From contig NZ_JAUFPW010000009.1 in NCBI RefSeq assembly GCF_030409415.1, positions 1 through 64,000 on the forward strand: a DNA stretch of 64,000 bases, written 5' to 3'. Under the pieces are notes generated by a model. That model made no database searches. It was not told the origin of the DNA and worked only from the letters and a program-made list of their open reading frames with translations. Positions within the stretch are counted from its first letter, which is position 1; each line of letters starts with the position of its first letter. Position numbers and translations under genes: made by a program. Positions 9,598 through 18,104 of this stretch are shown here, piece by piece. This DNA comes from Pedobacter aquatilis (GTDB lineage Bacteria > Bacteroidota > Bacteroidia > Sphingobacteriales > Sphingobacteriaceae).

Positions 9598-9731
9598 AGA
9601 AATTGGTTAATTTTTGTTTAAGCAGAAGCTAAATAAAACAGGATGGCCAGCCCAATAAAAGGGTAAGCGAATTAAGAGCGACTAAAAAATAAATAGTTAG
9701 TTAATAAAATTATAAGGGGACAATTTTTTTT

Positions 9732-9739
9732 CAAAAATA
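9732..9739 (-). promoter_or_regulatory. Candidate -7 element of the SusC/D operon
   Basis: On the minus strand this reads TATTTTTG, matching the TAnnTTTG -7 consensus of Bacteroidota sigma factors. It would leave a leader of about 130 bases before the SusC start. No convincing -33 TTG was identified, so this is a candidate only. Confidence 0.35.
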
Positions 9740-9842
9740 TAATTTTATTCCATATACCTCTAAATATTTAGATTTAAATTTTTGAGTTGGCATAAATACA
9801 TTCTTTTAAAGTAGAAGATAGGATTTTTTCAACAACCAAAAA

Positions 9843-9864
9843 AGCCTCTGAATATTCAGAGGCT
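9843..9864 (-). terminator. Terminator of the respiratory gene cluster
   Basis: A 22-base perfect palindrome (arms AGCCTCTGAAT and its complement) is followed on the minus strand by a T run (TTTTTTGG). It lies 27 bases past the stop of the DUF420 gene, the last gene of the respiratory cluster, and before the SusC promoter region. Confidence 0.85.
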
Positions 9865-9890
9865 CTTACAATCTTATTAATACTTTAATT

Positions 9891-10433
9891 TTAATGCTGA
9901 TAGTAAGGTGATATCATAAGGTAAACAATAACACCAGTTACAGCAACATATAACCACATTGGGTAGGTAATTCTTGCCAGCTTCCTGTGTTTATCAAATT
10001 TCTCTGCAAGGGCTCTTACGTACGTAAATAAAACGAAAGGTATTATTATAACAGACAGACAAATATGTGTTATCAGAATAAAATAATATATATATCTAAT
10101 TGCACCGGTTCCTCCGAATTTTGTACTATCAGCCGTCATGTGGTAGGCTACGTACATCGCGAGGAAAGCAACTGACAAGCAAATCGCAAACTTCATCAGA
10201 TTTTCGTGACGCTTACGCTTGCCATTTTTTATTGCTGAAACGGCCATCACTAAAACTATTGCGGTTAAGCCATTTACTGCCGCATATATTGGTGGTAAAA
10301 AACTAAGTGGTTTTACATCATAACCCAACTTCCTTAAATTTACACCAAACAAAAGTGCAACTACAAGCGGTATCGCGATAGATAAAACAATAATCCACTT
10401 ATTGTATTTTTTTTCTATTGAATTATCATTCAT
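9891..10433 (-). CDS. DUF420 membrane protein (CtaM-like)
   Basis: The 180-residue integral membrane protein has about five transmembrane helices and the conserved histidines of DUF420 proteins (KRHENLMKF, MYVAYHM, ILITHICLSV, DKHRKLAR). DUF420/CtaM proteins are needed for maturation of heme-copper oxidases in some bacteria. The position at the end of the oxidase cluster, 26 bases after the SCO-like gene, fits that role. The start is set at ATG 10433; the frame opens four codons earlier at a TTG. Confidence 0.8.
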   Translation of the reverse strand: MNDNSIEKKYNKWIIVLSIAIPLVVALLFGVNLRKLGYDVKPLSFLPPIYAAVNGLTAIVLVMAVSAIKNGKRKRHENLMKFAICLSVAFLAMYVAYHMTADSTKFGGTGAIRYIYYFILITHICLSVIIIPFVLFTYVRALAEKFDKHRKLARITYPMWLYVAVTGVIVYLMISPYYQH

Positions 10434-10459
10434 TGGTTTTATCAAAAAATTAATTTCTA

Positions 10460-11158
10460 TTATCTTCCGTCTTTAATATTTCTCAAATCCTCAGCTACTA
10501 AAACTTTAATTTCATCATCCAGTTTAGATAAAGCTTCAGCATTTGTGGCCTCGTAATACCCACGAATTCTTCTGTGGTTATCTATGAGAAGAATTTGGTT
10601 TCCATAAATAAATTTAGACTTTCCATCTTGCTTATGATAAATCATATCCAACAACAAACTTTGACGTATGAAAGGATAAGTTTGAAGTGTATCGCCACTC
10701 AAAAAATCCCATTTGCCTGGTTTAGCTTTTAAGGACTCAGCCAAGGGCTTAAGATTAGCCGGATTGTCAAATGGATCAACAGAAAGGCTTAAAAAACGGA
10801 TTAAAGGATTTCTCTGATATCCTTCTTCAATCTTTTGTATGTTGGCATTAATTTCCTTAACAGGACTGGACTTATAAAAGAGATTTAAAACAATGATTTT
10901 ATCCTTTAAAGGAACCCAATTTATTGTTTCGTTCTCTTGGTTTACTAAACTGAAATTCTGAACAGTGTGATAAATTGTATCGGGTACTTTTTTACCTTTT
11001 ACTGAATGAAATGTAGAAGCAATTACTTTATCTCCAAATATTGGTAAGGTCTTATATCTGTTTTTCGCAAACTGAGGCAACAAGTAAAAAAACAAAAATC
11101 CCGGTATAGCTAGTATGCTTACCAGGATTAATGTTTTCTTTATTGAAAATTTTTTCAT
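10460..11158 (-). CDS. SCO1/SenC-like thioredoxin-fold protein lacking cysteines
   Basis: The 232-residue protein has an N-terminal membrane anchor (about 9-28) and an SCO-type thioredoxin fold at about 62-225, including IIVLNLFYKSSP, RFLSLSVDPFDNPANL and GKWDFLSGD. SCO proteins deliver copper to the CuA site of oxidase subunit II through a CPxxC pair and a distal His. Here the loop reads SSPVKE (97-102), the whole protein contains no Cys, and the usual DHS triad is replaced by YGNQ. The fold and the oxidase context are clear, but canonical copper binding is not possible. It may be structural or a redox-inactive chaperone. It starts on the base where the subunit IV stop ends. Confidence 0.8.
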   Translation of the reverse strand: MKKFSIKKTLILVSILAIPGFLFFYLLPQFAKNRYKTLPIFGDKVIASTFHSVKGKKVPDTIYHTVQNFSLVNQENETINWVPLKDKIIVLNLFYKSSPVKEINANIQKIEEGYQRNPLIRFLSLSVDPFDNPANLKPLAESLKAKPGKWDFLSGDTLQTYPFIRQSLLLDMIYHKQDGKSKFIYGNQILLIDNHRRIRGYYEATNAEALSKLDDEIKVLVAEDLRNIKDGR

Positions 11159-11505
11159 TAAAAATTTGGAGTATGGTGGAATAAGAAACCACCTTCAATC
11201 AGCATTAAAACTAAAAAGTAAATAATAAAGATAAATGTTACCGTTAGCGAAAGCTGCAATCCGAGTTTTTCGTATTTAAGGTGCATAAAATATGCAACAA
11301 TGTAAAACGCCTTTAATAAGGTTAATGCAATATAAACAAAGTTACCTACCCCGTGAGACATATAACCTTTTGGTAAAACCCAAAGTGCTATAATAAATTC
11401 AATTACAGTAATTAACAATAATATTCCAAAAACCTTCCAGATTTTTCCTTTGGTTAGGCCACCATGTTCATCATGACCTTCTGTATGTGCGTGATTTTCT
11501 GACAT
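11158..11505 (-). CDS. Cytochrome c oxidase subunit IV (caa3-type, COX4_pro)
   Basis: The 115-residue protein has three transmembrane helices (about 24-45, 53-74, 83-106) and the FVYIALTLLKAFYIVAYFMHLKYE block typical of prokaryotic subunit IV. The first 14 residues hold four histidines (HAHTEGHDEH). It is a small accessory subunit that stabilises the oxidase. It sits between subunit III and the SCO-like gene, 20 bases after subunit III. Confidence 0.88.
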   Translation of the reverse strand: MSENHAHTEGHDEHGGLTKGKIWKVFGILLLITVIEFIIALWVLPKGYMSHGVGNFVYIALTLLKAFYIVAYFMHLKYEKLGLQLSLTVTFIFIIYFLVLMLIEGGFLFHHTPNF

Positions 11506-11525
11506 AATAATATCTTATAATTTAA

Positions 11526-12233
11526 TTAAACCAAATAGAAGAATGTAAATACAAACACCCATACTAAATCTACGAAGTGCCAGTATAGACCAACTTTTTC
11601 TACCATTAGATAATGGCCTCTTTTCTCAAAAGTTCCGTTTATTGTCATGATTAAGATGATGATGTTAATTACAACACCACTAAATACGTGAAAACCGTGG
11701 AAACCAGTAATGGTAAAGAACAAGTTTGAAAACTGTTGAGCTGAAACTAAAGAAACATCACCAGAAAATAAATGTTTTAAAGTTTCCATTGGAGGAATTT
11801 TACCCCATCCAAAACCTTCATGGAATAGGTGTGTCCATTCTAAAGCTTGACAGCCCAGGAACATGAAACCGCCGATAATCGTAGCAATCATCCAGCCAAT
11901 AACTTCTTTTTTAGAATTTCTGTGACCAGCTTCTACTGCCAATACCATAGTTACCGAACTCATAATCAAAATGAATGTCATGATACCCACGAATACTAAT
12001 GGCGCACCTTCATCAACAACACCAGGAATTGATTGAAATACCAAATCAGGATCAGGCCATGTTAATTTGGAAAAACGCTGAGCACCGTAGTATATCAACA
12101 GCGAAGAAAATGTAAAAGCATCTGATAAGAGGAAAAACCACATCATGATTTTACCATATTCCACCGACCAAGGCGAACGACCACCACTCCATGGTCCTGT
12201 TTTAACGTGATCTAATTGTGATACTGAATTCAT
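11526..12233 (-). CDS. ctaE: Cytochrome c oxidase subunit III
   Basis: The 235-residue protein has about five to seven transmembrane helices and the subunit III signature regions FFTITGFHGFHVFSGV and VGLYWHFVDLVWVFVFTFFYLV. It is part of the oxidase core complex in the cytoplasmic membrane and holds no cofactor. It is longer than the adjacent paralogue and carries the periplasmic loop ALEWTHLFHEGFGWG. ATG 12233; 31 bases after the paralogue. Confidence 0.9.
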   Translation of the reverse strand: MNSVSQLDHVKTGPWSGGRSPWSVEYGKIMMWFFLLSDAFTFSSLLIYYGAQRFSKLTWPDPDLVFQSIPGVVDEGAPLVFVGIMTFILIMSSVTMVLAVEAGHRNSKKEVIGWMIATIIGGFMFLGCQALEWTHLFHEGFGWGKIPPMETLKHLFSGDVSLVSAQQFSNLFFTITGFHGFHVFSGVVINIIILIMTINGTFEKRGHYLMVEKVGLYWHFVDLVWVFVFTFFYLV

Positions 12234-12264
12234 TTGGAAATAGTATAATAGTTTGTTAACAAAT

Positions 12265-12843
12265 TTAACGGTTCAAAAGTAAAAAAACATACAGATATAT
12301 CCATAATATATCTATAAAATGCCAAAAAATAGAGGTTATTTCCATACGGAACTTATTTTTGGCTAAAGGAATATTCTTGTAGCTACCAACTAAACTGCTG
12401 ATTATAAAACCTAAACCCGCAAGAATGTGAAATAAGTGCATTAATGGTACAACATAAATAAATGATATAGCGGCGTTATTTCCAACCAGGGTTGCACCAG
12501 TTTTGACCATGCTACCCCATGCTACAAATTGCATAAAGCCAAAACCGAAAGCTAAAATCATGGTGAACCATAACATTTTGCGTTGCAGCTGAAAATTTAA
12601 TTTTCTTAAAGCTCTTGATGCTAACGTTAAGGTGATGCTACTGGCAATGATTATTAGTGTGCTGTAGATAAAAGCATCTGGTAAAACTAAACCATGCCCT
12701 TTACCTTTGGAGGCAGCAAAAACCAAATAATAACTGGTAAAGCCCCCGAACATAATGGTAGATGAAACGACGAAAAGCCAGACAATAAATTTCTTTGGCC
12801 TTGGGTCGAATATATCTTGTGTATTTTCCATTGTTAAAATCAT
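12265..12843 (-). CDS. Second, shorter cytochrome c oxidase subunit III paralogue
   Basis: The 192-residue protein has five transmembrane helices, with MHLFHILAGLGFIIS and ITSIFWHFIDILWIYLYVFLLL matching the last helices of subunit III. Two tandem subunit III genes are typical of Act-linked oxidase clusters of Bacteroidota; whether both occur in one enzyme is not visible from sequence. Two ATGs are possible, 12843 (6 bases after the cyoE/ctaB stop) and 12831 (MENTQDIFDPRPKKF); the first is listed. Confidence 0.85.
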   Translation of the reverse strand: MILTMENTQDIFDPRPKKFIVWLFVVSSTIMFGGFTSYYLVFAASKGKGHGLVLPDAFIYSTLIIIASSITLTLASRALRKLNFQLQRKMLWFTMILAFGFGFMQFVAWGSMVKTGATLVGNNAAISFIYVVPLMHLFHILAGLGFIISSLVGSYKNIPLAKNKFRMEITSIFWHFIDILWIYLYVFLLLNR

Positions 12844-12849
12844 AAATAA

Positions 12850-13758
12850 TTATTTTGCAATAAAATCAAATAATAAAACCAACTGTACAGCCGGAATATA
12901 AAAAAAGGAACAGAACATAACTTTCTTTGCATCAACAAGTTCTCTGTTGGTTAATAATTTAAAAGCTAAATAGCTAAAAATTAAACCTGCAATAATTGAA
13001 ATTCCTGCTATAAAATAACCTCCGAAACCGTAAAATGTTGGCAGTAAACTAATCGGAATTAAAATAATTGTACTAATGAAAGTTAACAATGCTGATATTT
13101 TATCTCTTTTCTTAGTCGGTAATAATCTAAAACCAGCTTTTTTATAATCATCATCCAAAACCCATGCTATAGCCCAGAAATGTGGAAACTGCCAAACAAA
13201 TTGGATCAAGAATAATATTAGTGCTATCTTATAATCAATATCTAAAAACAAATCGGACTTTAAACTTCCGAAGGCTGCCAAATATCCGATTAGTGGCGGT
13301 AAAGCGCCTGGTATTGCACCAACAAAAACTGCTATTGGAGACTTACGTTTTAAAGGCGTATAAGCAAAAGCGTAAAGTAAGATAGAAAAAACGGATAGTA
13401 AGCCGGTTTCTAAGTTAAGGTGCCCCAAAAGCCATGTTCCTAAAAAAGCCATAAATACTCCTAAAACCAAACCTTGCCCAGTAGTCATTCTTCCGGCAGG
13501 CATTGGTCTATCTTTCGTTCTGGTCATTAACTTATCCAAGTCAACTTCAATAATTTCGTTAAAGCAATTTGCAGCAGCAGTAACCAAAAATCCACCCGCA
13601 ATTAAAATTAGCCAGTTCTGCCAGTCAATAGAAGGAATATGCCCTCTGCCAACCTGCATTTTCTGACCAATTAGAAATGAAATTGATGCAGAAAACACTA
13701 CCGTAAACGATAGCCTGAACTTAACAAGTTTTGAAAAATCTGAGAAAAACTGCTTCAA
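12850..13758 (-). CDS. ctaB: Protoheme IX farnesyltransferase (heme O synthase)
   Basis: The 302-residue UbiA-family prenyltransferase has seven to nine transmembrane helices. The two Asp-rich motifs are seen: NCFNEIIEVDLDKLMTRTKDRPMPAGR (reported here by its key residues N, E, D, D, R) and DDDYKKAGFRLLP. It adds a farnesyl chain to heme B, giving heme O for heme A synthesis by the neighbouring CtaA. The start is a TTG at 13756-13758: an in-frame TAA lies two codons upstream and no ATG lies between it and the first helix, so the non-ATG start is forced unless ATT or a similar codon is used. It follows ctaA by 12 bases. Confidence 0.93.
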   Translation of the reverse strand: MKQFFSDFSKLVKFRLSFTVVFSASISFLIGQKMQVGRGHIPSIDWQNWLILIAGGFLVTAAANCFNEIIEVDLDKLMTRTKDRPMPAGRMTTGQGLVLGVFMAFLGTWLLGHLNLETGLLSVFSILLYAFAYTPLKRKSPIAVFVGAIPGALPPLIGYLAAFGSLKSDLFLDIDYKIALILFLIQFVWQFPHFWAIAWVLDDDYKKAGFRLLPTKKRDKISALLTFISTIILIPISLLPTFYGFGGYFIAGISIIAGLIFSYLAFKLLTNRELVDAKKVMFCSFFYIPAVQLVLLFDFIAK

Positions 13759-13770
13759 TTTTCTTTATTA

Positions 13771-14823
13771 TTATTGTTTATATGTTTTTGTTCGATAAAC
13801 CAACAAATACAAATAGAATTGTAAACTAAATAGCAATGTAGAAAACAAAATATGCAATGCTTGCGCAACTGGTGGTAAAGATAGATATGCCAATGCAAAT
13901 CCGCTAAGCATCTGTATCGCCAAAGTTAGTAAGATAAATCTTGCTGTTAATAATGGCGCAGCTTTTCCACTAAACCTATCGATTACCATTTTGTAAATAA
14001 CACCATTTGCAATAACTACAAGTATGGCAAAATCCCGATGATATGAAAAGATGCCATTTACTTTAGAAACCCAAGTGTTTCTAGCTGCAAGGGATTTCGC
14101 AATAACATCTATCGCTTCTCTAACCTCAGTACCTAAAATAATCTGTGCAATACTTACCGCAAGAGTAAAAAATAAAAATCCTTTTAACCACGCAATGCGA
14201 TACATGATAACCGAAGGCTCTTTATGTAGCTGTTTAGCATAGCTATATGTATAAATCGAGATTGCTAAAATAACCAAAGCCAAAAGCATGTGAACGGTTA
14301 CTACCCACTGAGCTAAATTAGTTGATACAACAATAGAACCTAACCACGCCTGGTAGCCAACAACCAATATGTTTACAATGCTAAGTACAATAATTCGCTT
14401 TGCTGTTTTCTTATATACCAATGAACAAATTACGGTAAGCAATAGGAATATACCAGCCAAAGCGCCAGCTAGTCTATTTATATATTCCGTCCAGGTTTTG
14501 GCAGGATTAAACTCTTCTGGCACAGTAATATTTTTATCATGCCTGATGCTATCTGCCAATTCTTTTTTGCCCATACTTTCCAGGTATTTGGCAAACTTCT
14601 CATTCTTCTTAATTCTGCCGGCTACATATTTCTCTTTGTAATTAGCTGGCAATTGAGATACATCAGTAGGTGGAATATACCTGTCAAAACATTTCGGCCA
14701 ATCAGGACAACCCATGCCTGAACCTGTACTGCGAACAATACCACCGGCAAGTATAACCAATAACGTAACGATAATGGTTATTAAGTTTATTCTGATAAAA
14801 CGTTGTTCTGATCTATTGATCAT
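13771..14823 (-). CDS. ctaA: Heme A synthase (COX15/CtaA family)
   Basis: The 350-residue membrane protein has eight predicted helices. GGIVRSTGSGMGCPDWPKCF near the N-terminus is the COX15/CtaA signature, and conserved His-bearing helices (WVVTVHMLLAL, FSYHRDFAIL, VAQALHILFS) serve as heme ligands. It oxidises the C8 methyl of heme O to the formyl group of heme A. It is the first gene after an internal hairpin that separates it from oxidase subunit I. ATG 14823. Confidence 0.92.
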   Translation of the reverse strand: MINRSEQRFIRINLITIIVTLLVILAGGIVRSTGSGMGCPDWPKCFDRYIPPTDVSQLPANYKEKYVAGRIKKNEKFAKYLESMGKKELADSIRHDKNITVPEEFNPAKTWTEYINRLAGALAGIFLLLTVICSLVYKKTAKRIIVLSIVNILVVGYQAWLGSIVVSTNLAQWVVTVHMLLALVILAISIYTYSYAKQLHKEPSVIMYRIAWLKGFLFFTLAVSIAQIILGTEVREAIDVIAKSLAARNTWVSKVNGIFSYHRDFAILVVIANGVIYKMVIDRFSGKAAPLLTARFILLTLAIQMLSGFALAYLSLPPVAQALHILFSTLLFSLQFYLYLLVYRTKTYKQ

Positions 14824-14838
14824 ATCTATATTAAGATA

Positions 14839-14880
14839 AAAGGGTATCCGGATAAGCAGAAACTTAATCAGATACCCTTT
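14839..14880 (-). terminator. Internal hairpin between oxidase subunit I and ctaA
   Basis: Arms AAAGGGTATC (14839-14848) and GATACCCTTT (14871-14880) pair perfectly over 10 bp around a 22-base loop. On the minus strand the stem is followed by TTATCTTAATAT. It sits in the 80-base gap after the subunit I stop. It may end or attenuate transcription, or mark the 3' end of the highly expressed subunit mRNA. Confidence 0.6.
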
Positions 14881-14903
14881 AAAATTTTGTTAAAGCTATC
14901 TAA

Positions 14904-16784
14904 CTAGCCCTTATTTTCTGTCACAGGATTGGCAGTTTCCCAATCTTGTTGAATTTTTTCTGCTTCGGTATTTCCTTCAAAATCGTGAGGTAAATTCGAC
15001 CTCATTGTTTGAGAGAAAGGAACAGTTTGAGGAATGAAATCTTCTTCATGACCAGGTTTACTGTAATCGTATGGCCATCTGTAAACTGTAGGAATTTCTC
15101 CTGGCCAGTTACCGTGGATATGCTCTACTGGTGCTGTCCACTCTAAGGTATTTGATTCCCAAGGATTTTGAGGTGCAACCTTACCTTTATAGATTGAATA
15201 GAAGAAGTTCCATAAGAAAGCTACCTGAGCCAATGCAGCCATAATAGCCGCCCATGTAACGAACACGTTAACCGTTAACCATTTTTTCATGAATTCGAAT
15301 TCGGTGAAAGCATAGTAACGACGTGGAACACCATCTAAACCTAAAAAGTGTAAAGGGAAGAATACTAAATAAGCTGCAATGAATGTTAACCAAAAGTGTA
15401 AATAACCTAATTTGGCATTCATCATTCTACCAAACATTTTTGGATACCAGTGGTAAACACCTGCAAGCATACCAAAAATAGCCGCAGAACCCATTACTAA
15501 GTGGAAGTGGGCAACTACGAAGTAAGTATCGTGTAAGTTAATATCCAATGATGCGTTTCCTAAGAATAATCCAGTTAAACCACCTGAGATAAAGAATGAA
15601 ACTAAACCAATTGCAAACAACATTGCAGGAGTGAAACGAATATTACCTCTCCATAGTGTTGCCAAGTAGTTAAAAGTTTTTACTGCTGAAGGAACCGCAA
15701 TAATTAAGGTTGTAATCATGAATACGCCACCCAACAATGGATTCATGCCTGTTACAAACATATGGTGACCCCAAACGATGAACGAAAGTACAGTAATACC
15801 GATTAAAGAGTAAACCATCGCATGGTAACCGAAAATTGGTTTACGTGAATTTACTGAGATAACTTCTGATGAAATACCTAAAGCTGGCATAATTACGATG
15901 TAAACCTCAGGGTGACCTAAGAACCAGAATAAGTGTTGCCATAAAATTGGTGAACCGCCTTCGTTTGGCAATACATTAGTTCCCATTACGATATCAGAAA
16001 GGTAGAAACTTGTTCCAAAACTTCTATCGAAAACTAATAATACCACACCTGCAACTAATACAGGGAATGATAAAATACCCAAGATAGCGGTTAAGAAGAA
16101 TGCCCAGATAGTTAAAGGCATTTTCCATAGGTCCATACCTTTAGTACGCATGTTTAAGATTGTACTAACATAGTTAATACCACCCATTAATGATGATGCT
16201 ACGAAAAGTACCATACTGATTAACCACATTGTCATACCCATACCAGAACCCGGAATTGCAGTTGGCAATGCTGATAGCGGCGGATAAACCGTCCAACCAC
16301 CCGATGCTGGCCCTGTTTGGATAAAGAATGAAGCCATCATAATCACACAGGCAGTAAAGAAGAACCAGTATGAAAGCATGTTTAAGAATGGCGATGCCAT
16401 GTCCCTTGCTCCAATTTGTAATGGAATTAATAAGTTACTAAAGGTACCACTTAAACCTGCCGTTAATACGAAGAATACCATGATGGTACCGTGAATGGTC
16501 ACTAAGGCTAAGTAAAAATCAGATTTAATACGACCACCTTCTGCCCATTTACCTAAAAATGTTTCTAAAAATGGGAAGTTTTTATCAGGCCATGCTAATT
16601 GAATACGGAATAAGATTGATAAACCCATTGCAATAACCGCCATAATAATACCGGTTACCAAAAATTGCTTCGCAATCATTTTGTGGTCCATACTGAAGAT
16701 GTACTTTGATATCAAAGTCTCCTTATGGTGCCCGTGATCAGCGTGATCGTGATTGTGTTCGTCGTGTAATGCTATTGTTGACAT
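14904..16784 (-). CDS. ctaD: Cytochrome c oxidase subunit I
   Basis: The 626-residue protein has at least twelve transmembrane helices. WFLGHPEVYIVIMP carries the CuB histidine, the cross-linked Tyr and the Glu of type A1 oxidases, followed by WGHHMFVTGM (two CuB His) and VVAHFHLVMG (heme a3 and heme a His). LVTIHGTIMVFF holds the other heme a ligand. This is the catalytic subunit that reduces oxygen to water and pumps protons. An unusual N-terminal tail has seven histidines in its first 20 residues (HDEHNHDHADHGHH). It follows subunit II by 23 bases. Confidence 0.97.
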   Translation of the reverse strand: MSTIALHDEHNHDHADHGHHKETLISKYIFSMDHKMIAKQFLVTGIIMAVIAMGLSILFRIQLAWPDKNFPFLETFLGKWAEGGRIKSDFYLALVTIHGTIMVFFVLTAGLSGTFSNLLIPLQIGARDMASPFLNMLSYWFFFTACVIMMASFFIQTGPASGGWTVYPPLSALPTAIPGSGMGMTMWLISMVLFVASSLMGGINYVSTILNMRTKGMDLWKMPLTIWAFFLTAILGILSFPVLVAGVVLLVFDRSFGTSFYLSDIVMGTNVLPNEGGSPILWQHLFWFLGHPEVYIVIMPALGISSEVISVNSRKPIFGYHAMVYSLIGITVLSFIVWGHHMFVTGMNPLLGGVFMITTLIIAVPSAVKTFNYLATLWRGNIRFTPAMLFAIGLVSFFISGGLTGLFLGNASLDINLHDTYFVVAHFHLVMGSAAIFGMLAGVYHWYPKMFGRMMNAKLGYLHFWLTFIAAYLVFFPLHFLGLDGVPRRYYAFTEFEFMKKWLTVNVFVTWAAIMAALAQVAFLWNFFYSIYKGKVAPQNPWESNTLEWTAPVEHIHGNWPGEIPTVYRWPYDYSKPGHEEDFIPQTVPFSQTMRSNLPHDFEGNTEAEKIQQDWETANPVTENKG

Positions 16785-16807
16785 AATTCTTTTCGCTCTT
16801 CGGTATA

Positions 16808-18040
16808 TTATTTATTTAAAGCCATTTGGTTAGTTGCAACAGCTGCAGAATCTGTAGTTGTTGAGTCTGAACCCGATTCAACAGGTGCAGGTGCCACAGG
16901 CAAATTAAATTGTTTTCTTAAATCATCGTTTAAGTAAGGTTTTTGCTCTGCAATCCACTCATCATATTCCTTCTGAGATACTACACGTACAACTTTCTGC
17001 ATGTTGTAGTGACCAGAACCGCAAATTTTTGCGCAATAGAATAAATATTTGAAATTTGGATCGTTAGTTTTCTGCTGCATCTCTGCAGTTGTGATGGTAG
17101 GTGTAAATTCAAAGATGGTTTGCATACCTGGTACAGTGTTTAATTGTACTCTAAAGTGTGGCATGTAAAAACTGTGGATTACATCTTTACTCATTAATAG
17201 TAACTTAACAGATTTTCCTACAGGGATAACCATTTCGTCTGCCATTAAATCATCACGTGATTTTAAATCCTTAAAATCAATACCTAAAGTATTCGAAGCT
17301 GTAGTTAACTTATAATTTTTAGAACCTACTACACCATCAGCTCCTGGGTAACGGATAGACCATTTAAACTGTTCAGAAGTTACTTCGATTTGCAGTGGCT
17401 TGTTATTAGGATCTTCAACTTTGTAGAAAATTGATCTCCATGTTAAGAAACCCATTAACACTAAAACAGTTAAAACTAACGCCGGAACAATTGTCCAGAT
17501 TTTTTCAATTGTATTATTGTGTGGGTAATAATAAGCTTTTCTTTTTGCAGAGTATTTGTATAAATAAGAAAATCCAAACAATAAGATATGCGTAACAACG
17601 AATACAATCGTGGTAATGATTAATGTTAAATTAAACATTTCATCAATACGTTTTCCGTGCACTGAAGCTGCATCTGGTAATAACATCGCTCCATGAACTG
17701 TATATTCCCAATATACACCATACAATCCTAAAACTAAGAACAATGCAAATAAGCTTGCGTGTACTCTGTTCCAGTTAATACCTACAGGTTTACCTTGTGC
17801 TTCGCGGCTTAATTCATAAACTCTGATGGCTTTACCCACAATTGCAATGAATAAACATATAGCAAGAAATACCAGTACATAAAAAATTACTGATTTATAA
17901 ACTTCTCCCATATCAACTTTCGGTGCCGCGGCAGCACCTGCTGCTGCATCTTGCGCAAATACGCTCGTGTTAGCAAAAACAGTAAGTAATACTGCTAAAG
18001 CTGCGGTCGTTTTATTCGTGATAAACTTTCTTAAACTCAT
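16808..18040 (-). CDS. ctaC: Cytochrome c oxidase subunit II
   Basis: The 410-residue protein has a signal peptide (ending about VFAQ30), several transmembrane helices, then the cupredoxin CuA domain (about 230-370). The site reads VIHSFYMPHFRVQ for the distal His, and CAKICGSGHYNM for the two Cys, the second His and Met. The usual Glu of CxExC is Lys here; its backbone carbonyl is the ligand in this family, so the site can remain functional. CuA receives electrons from cytochrome c. No cytochrome c domain is fused. It follows actF by 64 bases. Confidence 0.95.
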   Translation of the reverse strand: MSLRKFITNKTTAALAVLLTVFANTSVFAQDAAAGAAAAPKVDMGEVYKSVIFYVLVFLAICLFIAIVGKAIRVYELSREAQGKPVGINWNRVHASLFALFLVLGLYGVYWEYTVHGAMLLPDAASVHGKRIDEMFNLTLIITTIVFVVTHILLFGFSYLYKYSAKRKAYYYPHNNTIEKIWTIVPALVLTVLVLMGFLTWRSIFYKVEDPNNKPLQIEVTSEQFKWSIRYPGADGVVGSKNYKLTTASNTLGIDFKDLKSRDDLMADEMVIPVGKSVKLLLMSKDVIHSFYMPHFRVQLNTVPGMQTIFEFTPTITTAEMQQKTNDPNFKYLFYCAKICGSGHYNMQKVVRVVSQKEYDEWIAEQKPYLNDDLRKQFNLPVAPAPVESGSDSTTTDSAAVATNQMALNK

Positions 18041-18104
18041 TTTCTTAAAAGTAGTACGCTGTACTTCTATATAATAATTAAATATTCGCTATTATAAACA
18101 TCAA

